Made by a program: the position numbers and the translations under genes. Below the pieces are notes generated by a model that was not told the DNA's origin, ran no database searches, and was given only the letters and a program-made list of their open reading frames with translations. From assembly GCA_900752445.1 (NCBI GenBank), contig CAADVN010000207.1:1-14979 (forward strand): a stretch of 14,979 nt of DNA. The letters run 5' to 3'. Numbering within the stretch: position 1 is the stretch's first letter; the number at the start of each line of letters is the position of its first letter. Source of the stretch: an uncultured Oscillospiraceae bacterium. GTDB taxonomy: Bacteria; Bacillota; Clostridia; Oscillospirales; Oscillospiraceae. This document shows, one piece after another, positions 6,673-12,699 of the stretch.

Positions 6673-7119
6673 ATGAAGGACAAGGCCGTTCCGAAATATC
6701 TGCTGGTAGAGGCCGGCGTACTGCCGGAGGTGTTCGTGAAGGTCACACAGGTGCAGGAGCTGCTGGAGACGGGCGAGGTCAGGACCGTGGCTGAGGCTGT
6801 GGACAGGGTCGGCCTGAGCCGCAGCGCGTTTTACAAGTACAAGGACTCTGTGCGGCCGTTCCGGGACATGAAGCAGGGCGGCATCGTCACCTTCAACGCT
6901 CTGCTCAGGGACAAGAAGGGTGTGCTGAGCGCGCTCTTAGCTATTTTTGCCGATACGGGCGCGAATATTCTGACGATCAACCAGAGCATACCGACGAATG
7001 GGGCGGCCGTCGTGACGATCTCAGCGACGACGGAGAACATGCCGGTAGGTGTGGACGAGCTCATAGCGAAGGTGCGCGGACTGGACGGAGTCATACGCTT
7101 TGACGCTCTGGCGGGCTGA
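6673..7119 (+). CDS. HTH-ACT domain protein, PheB/UPF0735 family
   Basis: The 148-residue protein starts with KYLLVEAGVLPEVFVKVTQVQELLETGEVRTVAEAVDRVG in the pattern of UPF0735 proteins such as B. subtilis PheB. Residues 38-58 (TVAEAVDRVGLSRSAFYKYKD) look like a helix-turn-helix of the type that binds DNA. Residues 71-147 form an ACT domain (IVTFNALLRDKKGVLSALLAIFADTGANILTINQ). AGGGAGG lies nine bases before the ATG. Known: the family often neighbours homoserine dehydrogenase or phenylalanine genes, and no function is firmly established. Inference: a regulator or small-molecule sensor for the aspartate pathway, since it leads an operon with hom and lysC. Confidence 0.87.
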   Translation: MKDKAVPKYLLVEAGVLPEVFVKVTQVQELLETGEVRTVAEAVDRVGLSRSAFYKYKDSVRPFRDMKQGGIVTFNALLRDKKGVLSALLAIFADTGANILTINQSIPTNGAAVVTISATTENMPVGVDELIAKVRGLDGVIRFDALAG

Positions 7120-7141
7120 AAATCTATTGGGAGAGAGATAA

Positions 7142-8353
7142 ATGGTAAAGGCTGCAATACTTGGCATCGGCACTGTCGGCGGAGGCACGGCCGAGGTGCT
7201 GACGAAAAACAGGGAGCTCATAGCAAGAAGGGCCGGGCAGGAGATAGAGCTCAAATACATTCTCTGCCGGAAGGCGAGGCCGGATAACCCCTTCGCGCAT
7301 CTGATAGTGCATGATATAAACACCATTGTGAACGACCCGGAGATCGGCGTCGTGGCCGAGTGCATCGGCGGCGCGACCCTGGCGTACGAGTACGACCGGC
7401 GCTGCCTTGAGGCGGGCAAGAACGTCGTCACCTCAAATAAGGAGCTGGTGGCGGAAAAGGGCCTGGAACTGACGGCGCTCGCGCGGCGAAAGGGCGTGAA
7501 TTTCCTCTTCGAGGCCAGCGTAGGCGGCGGGATACCGATACTCCGACCCATCTGCCAGTGCCTTGCGGCGAATGAGATAAGCTCTGTCTGCGGCATTTTG
7601 AACGGCACGACGAACTATATCCTCACCGAGATGATACAGTGCGGCAAGAGCTTTGCGCAGGCGCTGCGTGAGGCGCAGCAGAAGGGCTATGCCGAGGCCG
7701 ACCCCACGGCGGATGTCGAGGGCATAGATGCCGGGCGCAAGATCTGCATCCTCGCCGACCTCTGCTTCGGCAAGAACGTGCCGCCGTCGTCGATAACGAC
7801 CGAGGGGATCACGCATATCACGCCGGCGGATATCGAGTGCGCGAGGATACTGGGCTACAAGATAAAACTGCTGGGCCGCGCGATGCGGACGGGCCCGAAC
7901 TCGGTCTCCGCCTTCGTAGCGCCGCATCTCATCTCCAAGTCGAACCCCTTGGCGAACGTGGACGGCGTCACGAACGGCATCTCGGTAAAGGGCGACGCGG
8001 TGGGCGAGGCCATGTTCTTCGGCCCCGGCGCGGGCGCGCACCCGACGGCGAGCGCCGTCACGGGCGACATGATAGACTGTGTACGCGACCCGTCCACGAG
8101 GACATATATGGGCTGGTGGCCTTCGGAACCGGGCTACGTCACCGGGCCGGAGAAGCTCTCCTGCAAATGGATGGTGCGCGTCGTGGCGCCGCTTGCGAAG
8201 ATAGGAGCGGCCTTCCAGGGCGTGCGGTTTATCCCGGCGCCGAACGCGGAGCCGGACGAGTACGCCTTCGTCACGCCCTACATGCCGGGCGAGGAGCTTA
8301 CGGCGAGGACGAAGGGGATGGACGTGCGGGCGAGATACCGCGTGCTGGACTGA
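7142..8353 (+). CDS. hom: Homoserine dehydrogenase
   Basis: This enzyme reduces aspartate semialdehyde to homoserine with NAD(P)H, the branch point to threonine and methionine. The Rossmann loop is GIGTVGGG (8-15). The catalytic block has Glu185, Asp191, Asp196 and Lys200 in the EADPTADVEGIDAGRK stretch, matching yeast Glu208, Asp214, Asp219 and Lys223. NGTTNYIL and the VGGGIPI loop are also present. The protein is 403 residues. The C-terminal region after about 340 is only some 63 residues and looks like a shortened, diverged ACT domain (SCKWMVRVVAPLAKIGAAF) without the usual acidic effector-loop motif, so threonine feedback may be altered. A GGGAGAGAG ribosome binding site precedes the ATG. 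Spacing to lysC is 59 bases. Confidence 0.96.
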   Translation: MVKAAILGIGTVGGGTAEVLTKNRELIARRAGQEIELKYILCRKARPDNPFAHLIVHDINTIVNDPEIGVVAECIGGATLAYEYDRRCLEAGKNVVTSNKELVAEKGLELTALARRKGVNFLFEASVGGGIPILRPICQCLAANEISSVCGILNGTTNYILTEMIQCGKSFAQALREAQQKGYAEADPTADVEGIDAGRKICILADLCFGKNVPPSSITTEGITHITPADIECARILGYKIKLLGRAMRTGPNSVSAFVAPHLISKSNPLANVDGVTNGISVKGDAVGEAMFFGPGAGAHPTASAVTGDMIDCVRDPSTRTYMGWWPSEPGYVTGPEKLSCKWMVRVVAPLAKIGAAFQGVRFIPAPNAEPDEYAFVTPYMPGEELTARTKGMDVRARYRVLD

Positions 8354-8412
8354 GGCATATACTGATATGGGCGGAAAGAGCCCATTAAGCTGCATTTGGA
8401 GGGACATACCCC

Positions 8413-9618
8413 ATGCTCATAGTACAGAAATTCGGCGGAAGTTCGGTAGCGGACGCCGCGAAGGTAAAAAGGGTAGCCGGGATAATAGCGGACACGTATT
8501 CGGAGGGCCACGACGTCGTGGTCGTACTCTCGGCGCAGGGCGACACGACGGACGATCTAATAGTCAAGGCGAGGGAGCTGAATCCAAGGCCGTCGAAGAG
8601 GGAGATGGATGTTCTGCTTTCGACGGGCGAGCAGCAGTCGGTGGCGCTCATGTCGATGGCGTTGGAGGCCATAGGCCTGCCTGTGGTGTCGCTGACCGGC
8701 TGGCAGGTCGGGCTTGAGACGAATACCTCCTACGGCTCTGCGAGGATATTGCGCGTTTCGACGGAGCGCATCCGGCGCGAGCTTGACAAGCGCAGGATAG
8801 TGGTCATAGCTGGCTTCCAGGGCATAGACCGCAACGAGGACATAACGACCCTGGGCCGCGGCGGTTCTGACACGACGGCGGTGGCAATAGCTGCGGTGCT
8901 GCACGCGGATAAGTGCCAGATATACACGGATGTCGAGGGAGTGTACACCGCCGACCCGAGGAAGATAAAGGAAGCACGCAAGCTGGATGAGATAACCTAT
9001 GACGAGATGCTTGAGCTGGCGAGCCTCGGCGCGCAGGTCCTGATGAACCGCTCGGTGGAGCTGGCGAAGCGCTACGGCGTGGTGATAGAGGTGCTTTCGA
9101 GCTATGTGCGGAAGCCCGGTACAAAAGTTAAGGAGGTCGCAAAGAAGATGGAAGAGATGAAGATAAGCGGCATAGCAAAGGACAACGACGTGGCGCGCAT
9201 AGCTGTTGTGGGCGTGCCCGACGAGCCGGGCATAGCGTTCAGGGTGTTCAACACCATGGCCCGTGCGAAGATAAACGTGGACATCATTCTGCAGTCCTAC
9301 GGCAAGAAGGGCACGAACGACATAAGCTTCACGGTGCCGCTGCAGGATGCGGACGCGGCGGCGGACGCGCTCTCGGAGCTGCAGGAATCCATCGGCTATG
9401 ACCATCTGAGTGTGGACACGAACGTCTGCAAGGTGAGCATCGTGGGCGCGGGCATGATGAGCGCCTCTGGAATAGCGGCGCTGATGTTTGAGGCGCTCTA
9501 CGATGCGAAGATAAACATCCAGATGATCTCGACCTCCGAGATAAAGGTCTCGGTCCTCATAGAGAAGTGCTACGCCGACCAGGCGGTGCAGGCGATACAC
9601 AACAAGTTTTTCGGCTGA
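8413..9618 (+). CDS. lysC: Aspartokinase, two ACT domains, with internal start for a beta subunit
   Basis: The enzyme phosphorylates aspartate with ATP, the first step toward lysine, threonine and methionine. Motifs: KFGGSSV (6-12), LLSTGEQQS (68-76), TTLGRGGSDTTA (145-156), YTDVEGVYTADPR (171-183). Two ACT domains follow at about 263-335 and 341-401, with QMISTSEIKVSVLIEK, the effector-binding core. At 401 residues it matches the lysine-sensitive, LysC-type enzymes of Bacillus and relatives. The ribosome binding site TGGAGGG lies some 9 bases before the ATG. Inside the gene a strong ribosome binding site precedes Met246, where B. subtilis LysC makes its separate beta subunit. Last gene of the operon; I see no clear intrinsic terminator directly after it. 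Confidence 0.96.
   Translation: MLIVQKFGGSSVADAAKVKRVAGIIADTYSEGHDVVVVLSAQGDTTDDLIVKARELNPRPSKREMDVLLSTGEQQSVALMSMALEAIGLPVVSLTGWQVGLETNTSYGSARILRVSTERIRRELDKRRIVVIAGFQGIDRNEDITTLGRGGSDTTAVAIAAVLHADKCQIYTDVEGVYTADPRKIKEARKLDEITYDEMLELASLGAQVLMNRSVELAKRYGVVIEVLSSYVRKPGTKVKEVAKKMEEMKISGIAKDNDVARIAVVGVPDEPGIAFRVFNTMARAKINVDIILQSYGKKGTNDISFTVPLQDADAAADALSELQESIGYDHLSVDTNVCKVSIVGAGMMSASGIAALMFEALYDAKINIQMISTSEIKVSVLIEKCYADQAVQAIHNKFFG
9129..9150 (+). promoter_or_regulatory. Internal ribosome binding site and ATG for the aspartokinase beta subunit
   Basis: TAAGGAGGT (9129-9137) matches anti-Shine-Dalgarno over nine bases, and an in-frame ATG (9148-9150, codon 246) follows 11 bases after AGGAGG. 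In B. subtilis LysC an in-phase internal start at codon 246 yields the regulatory beta subunit. Here it would give a 156-residue protein with both ACT domains. Strong by sequence; not tested. Confidence 0.75.
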
Positions 9619-10068
9619 GAACGGAGCATAGGGAAAGAGTGAGCCCACCCTGAAAGGGCGCGCCGGTCAAGCAAAAGCAAATCCAGATTACGCCCTGTCC
9701 GGCCTAGGTTTAACTGGCCAGGCAAAAACGGGGAATAGTCGAACACCCCCTGATGTAGGAAAACAGATTACATCAGGGGGTGAAGTTATGTAGAAACAGG
9801 AAATATAAATGCGCAAACTATTTTGCCTGAGGTCAAGCTAATGCTGGCATAGGGGAAATAGCAGTGGGAAGCAGCGGAGCAATAGGGGCTGAAGGATAAA
9901 CACTTAGTGAAACCATTGCTGCTGCGTAGATATAGGAGAAGACGCTGGCTTGAAATCAGAAACCGCGTTCGCCTGAAGGGACGACCTGGAATTGAGCCAG
10001 TATATACCCCGCCCGACAATGCGGTTGTATATGGCGGTGTTTAGCGACGGAGAGTTAAATATACGGGG
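9619..10068. other. 450-base lower-GC intergenic region between converging genes, structured
   Basis: No convincing gene lies here. GC over 9781-9960 is about 44% by my count, clearly below the flanking genes. Several inverted repeats are present: AGGGCG (9655-9660) with CGCCCT (9691-9696); a 14-base perfect stem (9744-9757 with 9769-9782); GCAGC-gg-AGCAAT (about 9871-9883) with ATTGCTGCTGC (about 9914-9924); and CTGGCT with AGCCAG around 9943-9998. One frame is open from 9886 to a TAG at 10042-10044 (52 basic codons), with in-frame TAG stops further upstream and no good ribosome binding site. It could be a structured RNA or a decayed mobile element. I did not recognise tmRNA, RNase P RNA, 6S RNA, SRP RNA or a group II intron core. 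Confidence 0.5.
9744..9782. repeat. Perfect 14-base inverted repeat with 11-base loop
   Basis: CACCCCCTGATGTA (9744-9757) pairs fully with TACATCAGGGGGTG (9769-9782). No T-tract follows on either strand, so it is not a typical intrinsic terminator. On the minus strand the C-run partner can alternatively pair with GGGG at 9730-9733, after which a TTTTT (9728-9724) follows. The two pairings exclude each other. Confidence 0.7.
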
Positions 10069-11244
10069 TCATCGTCCGGAGGCCACTACGTTCAGTCTGC
10101 GCGTCAATATAGGCAACACAATACCGTAGGCGGCAGATTTGAGAGCGCTGATGCAGAGCCTGACGGTCAGGGTGCCAAAGACAAAGACGGGCGAGTAGTA
10201 GCCAAAAACCCGGCTGTCCACATACAGCGCCAGGGTGTTGAGCAGAGTTATGGCCAGCTCGGCGGTGAGGATCACCAGCGTCAGCTTCACGCTGCAGAGA
10301 GAGCCCGACAGCCGTCTCGACAGGGCACCAACGATGAGCCCGCAGGCGACATAGGGCAGTATCCACAGCGGCGTCGTCAACGTGATGCCGTAGCCCGACA
10401 GCAGCACCTGGTAGATGAAGGTGCCGAGCCCGCCGATGAGCGCGCCCTCGACCGGGCCGAACAGCAGCGCGCCTATATGCACCGGCACGCTCTCAAAGCT
10501 GAACTCAAAATTGCCGCCGACCTTGATGGACAGCCCGCCCAGCACTGTGCACATCGCTGCCAGTATGGCTGTCAGCGCCATGCTCCGCACGGAAAAATGC
10601 GATTTTTTCACTGCATCTCCCTCCTTTTGCCGCAACAGTGCGAATCTGTGCGCCACATGGAAAGCTATACCGCCCAAGGCGTTGCCCAGCGTGATGACCA
10701 GCACGCGCACCGCAGCGTCAATGCTCCAGCCCGAGAGCCAGAAGTAGAACATGTCCGCCACGCAGTGCTCCGTCCCCGCCAGGATGAAGCCCATCACTCC
10801 GAAGAACAGCGCCAGATACCTGCCCGCCTCGTGCGGGCAGCTTTTGTATCCCTCGACGGCGATGTAGATGAAGATGTTGCACAGCGCGCCGAGCAGGAAG
10901 AGGCTGAGCATCGAATCATCCAGCTTCACTGCGCAGAGCTCAGTTGCCCGGGAGGATATCGGACTTATTCGGCTCAGCCTCACAAAGAGGGCCGTCGCGC
11001 CCGTCCCGGCGAGGTTGCCAAGCCAGATAAGCGGCAGCCCCAGCGCAAAGGCCCGGCCGTTCTCGGGCGCGTAGCATACCCTGCCTGTGAAGAGCGCAAA
11101 GCCGAACACGCAGACGCTGAAGAGCCCGACGGTGAAGAGCGCCGCGCCTACAACGCGGTTTTCGACGGAGAGGAATATCGCGCCGCCGAAGCCTATGCAC
11201 ATGCCCGCAAGCAGGGCGGAGATAAAGAGCTTGAGCGCTTTCAC
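10069..11244 (-). CDS. Fusion of formate/nitrite-type channel and ECF-transporter S component (FolT-like)
   Basis: The 391-residue frame carries two integral-membrane domains. Residues 1-203 are a formate/nitrite transporter (FNT) domain: ALFTGRV (Thr53 in the position of the FocA omega-loop Thr), WLGNLAGTGA, LLGALCNIFIYIAV, LAGTEHCVADMF (His160 in the position of FocA His209) and ITLGNALGGIAF. Residues 219-385 are an ECF S component: MALTAILAAMCTVLGGLSIK, GNFEFSFESVPVHIGALLFGP, VEGALIGGLGTFIYQVLL, close in pattern to FolT. GTG at 11244 overlaps the folD TGA (GTGA) and has GGAGAGGG upstream; a longer frame upstream is folD shadow. The position in an fhs-fchA-folD operon suggests formate and folate as cargo. 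ECF A and T subunits are not in the window. Folate specificity is inferred. Confidence 0.8.
   Translation of the reverse strand: MKALKLFISALLAGMCIGFGGAIFLSVENRVVGAALFTVGLFSVCVFGFALFTGRVCYAPENGRAFALGLPLIWLGNLAGTGATALFVRLSRISPISSRATELCAVKLDDSMLSLFLLGALCNIFIYIAVEGYKSCPHEAGRYLALFFGVMGFILAGTEHCVADMFYFWLSGWSIDAAVRVLVITLGNALGGIAFHVAHRFALLRQKEGDAVKKSHFSVRSMALTAILAAMCTVLGGLSIKVGGNFEFSFESVPVHIGALLFGPVEGALIGGLGTFIYQVLLSGYGITLTTPLWILPYVACGLIVGALSRRLSGSLCSVKLTLVILTAELAITLLNTLALYVDSRVFGYYSPVFVFGTLTVRLCISALKSAAYGIVLPILTRRLNVVASGR
10609..10628 (-). promoter_or_regulatory. Internal ribosome binding site and GTG at the FNT/ECF-S junction
   Basis: On the minus strand AAAAGGAGG (10628-10620) is followed after eight bases by GTG (10611-10609), codon 212 of the fused frame, at the exact start of the ECF-S part (VKKSHFSVRSMAL). 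This could yield a separate 180-residue S component. The GTG also overlaps a TGA in the frame one base later, as at the folD junction, which hints at an ancestral two-gene arrangement. Confidence 0.65.
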
Positions 11245-12092
11245 AGCAAAGCCCTCTCCGCCGCCTCGACGACGTGCTTGCACAAGACGGCCGTGGTCAT
11301 GCTGCCCACGCCGGCCGGCACGGGCGTTATGGCGCGCACCAGCGGTTCGACGGCCCCGAAGTCCACGTCGCCCGCGAGCCTGCCGCCCGGCAGGGCGTTT
11401 ATGCCCACGTCCACGACCACCTGGTCCGGATGCACGAACTCCGGCGTCACCGTCCCGGCACGGCCCGCGGCGACGACGAGGATGTCCGCCTCGCGGCAGA
11501 CGGCGGGCAGGTTTTCCGTCTTCGTGTGGCACATGGTAACCGTGGCGTTCCGGCCGAGGAGCAGCAGCGAGACGGGCCTGCCTATGACGAGGCTGCGGCC
11601 CACGACCGCCGCGCGCTTTCCGGCGAGTTCGACGCCGTAGTAGTCCAGCAGCTCTATGACGGACTGCGCCGTGCAGGGCGCAAAGCCCGCGCCGGAGCCG
11701 GTGAAGACCGAGGCCAGGGCGCGCGAGGTCATGCAGTCCACGTCCTTGCGCACGTCCAGGGCCTCGCAGGCCGCTCGCTCGTCCATGTGCTTCGGCAGCG
11801 GACGGAACATGAGGCAGCCGTGGATGGAGCGGTCGCGGTTTATTTCGTCGATGACCGCCAGCAGCTCGGCCTGATCTGCATCTGCGGCGAGCTCATAGAG
11901 CCGGACGGCGATGCCCACCTTCTCGCAGCGCTTTATGGCGCCGCGCTCGTAGGCGAGGTCGTCGCCGCGCGCGCCGACGCGGACGATGGCCAGCGACGGC
12001 TCTATGCCGCGGGCCTTGAGCGCCGCCGTGCGGGCGGCAAGTTCCTCGGTCAGCGCCGCCGCAGCGGGCGCGCCTTTCAATATCTCAGCCAT
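11241..12092 (-). CDS. folD: FolD-type methylene-THF dehydrogenase, cyclohydrolase residues replaced
   Basis: The 283-residue protein has the FolD layout: N-terminal catalytic lobe, KDVDC (Asp119, the conserved folate-site Asp), GRSLVIGRP nucleotide-binding loop (165-173), CHTKTENL, VVVDVGIN and ITPVPAGVGSMTTAVL. Two key positions differ. In the YxxxKxK stretch the Lys four residues after Tyr48 (human Lys56, E. coli Lys54) is Ala52, and the Gln of VQLPLP (human Gln100, E. coli Gln98) is Phe96 in MFRPLPKH. Both are tied to the cyclohydrolase step, so this is probably a dehydrogenase only. Start: GGGAGG lies seven bases before the ATG at 12092; a TTG at 12098 is less likely. The start overlaps fchA by eight bases and the stop overlaps the next GTG. 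Confidence 0.92.
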   Translation of the reverse strand: MAEILKGAPAAAALTEELAARTAALKARGIEPSLAIVRVGARGDDLAYERGAIKRCEKVGIAVRLYELAADADQAELLAVIDEINRDRSIHGCLMFRPLPKHMDERAACEALDVRKDVDCMTSRALASVFTGSGAGFAPCTAQSVIELLDYYGVELAGKRAAVVGRSLVIGRPVSLLLLGRNATVTMCHTKTENLPAVCREADILVVAAGRAGTVTPEFVHPDQVVVDVGINALPGGRLAGDVDFGAVEPLVRAITPVPAGVGSMTTAVLCKHVVEAAERALL

Positions 12093-12699
12093 CTGCAAGC
12101 CTCCCGTAAACCCCGTCGTAGATCTCGCCTGCGGTAAGGCCGCAGCTGTGCAGGAGGCTGTTCGCCTCGGCGTTTAGCCGGTCGGCAGCCTCGCGGTCGG
12201 ACATGGGTCTCGTGTTGATGAAGACGTTCAGCGCGGCGGACTTTGCCGCCGCCTCGGCCAGCGCCGCGGCGCAGCCGGCGTCGGATATGGCCAGCGCGCT
12301 GCCCTTGGCCGCGTATCCGGAGATGAGCTCAAAGGCCTCGGCGCAGCGGCGCATGACTTCGAGCGGCGGCTGGGCAGCGCGCAGGAGCGCGGCCTCCATG
12401 ATCTCCGCCCGGCCTGGGTCGTCCTTCGGTATGCCGTAGGCGCGTGAGAGCGGCTCGAAGGCCGCGGCGTCCGCGTCTATGAGCGCGAGGAAATCCAGAC
12501 GCAGGGACTCGGCGCGCGCGTTGAGGGCGGTGATGTCATCTTGCACGCCGGCGTACTTCTTCTTGCCCAGCGTGAGATTGCCCACCATGTTCCCGAGCGC
12601 TATTGCAAGCGCGCCGCAGAGCGCCGCCGCGCCTCCACCGCCCGGGGCCGGAGCGGCAGAGGCCAGCGCGGCGAGGAACTTTCCAACGTCCCTTTCCAT
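12085..12699 (-). CDS. fchA: Formiminotransferase-cyclodeaminase-domain protein, probable methenyl-THF cyclohydrolase
   Basis: The 204-residue protein matches the cyclodeaminase/cyclohydrolase family: N-terminal VGKFLAALASAAPAPGGGGAAA, then GALAIALGNMVGNLTLGKKKY, a long helical bundle, and FINTRPMSDREAADRLNAEA near the C-terminus. Known: stand-alone FchA proteins in clostridia and acetogens interconvert methenyl-THF with formyl-THF or formimino-THF. The ATG overlaps the fhs stop as TGATG, with no strong ribosome binding site, so translation is probably coupled to fhs. Beside a FolD that lacks the cyclohydrolase residues, the likely job here is the cyclohydrolase step between Fhs and FolD. A cyclodeaminase role in purine or histidine breakdown cannot be excluded. 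Confidence 0.9.
   Translation of the reverse strand: MERDVGKFLAALASAAPAPGGGGAAALCGALAIALGNMVGNLTLGKKKYAGVQDDITALNARAESLRLDFLALIDADAAAFEPLSRAYGIPKDDPGRAEIMEAALLRAAQPPLEVMRRCAEAFELISGYAAKGSALAISDAGCAAALAEAAAKSAALNVFINTRPMSDREAADRLNAEANSLLHSCGLTAGEIYDGVYGRLADG

Noticed and set aside
8367..8385. ATGGGC/GCCCAT hairpin between hom and lysC as a terminator
   Set aside because: The six-pair stem has no T-tract and lies just before the lysC ribosome binding site. At most it is a weak RNA-processing or attenuation element.
7433..9648. Two long minus-strand frames under hom and lysC
   Set aside because: Composition is rich in R and H with no domain, and both are exactly antisense to well-supported genes.
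9786..10019. 77-codon minus-strand frame in the intergenic region
   Set aside because: No ribosome binding site or recognisable domain, and it runs through the hairpin-rich stretch.
9787..10044. Plus-strand frame with several in-frame TAG codons, considered as a recoded (amber) gene
   Set aside because: TAG ends normal genes in this window (for example at 568), there is no tRNA or release-factor evidence, and the frame has no clear start. A decayed frame or chance is simpler.
9740..10060. Group II intron, tmRNA, RNase P RNA, SRP RNA or T-box leader
   Set aside because: I looked for a domain V-like hairpin, GAGGAAAGTC, the GGAAGGAAGCAGC SRP tip and GGGTGGNACCGCG, and found none.
11245..11532. 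N-terminal extension of the FNT/ECF-S frame
   Set aside because: These 96 codons are the shadow of folD (arginine- and glycine-rich, no hydrophobic segment). The GTG at 11244 has a ribosome binding site and overlaps the folD stop.
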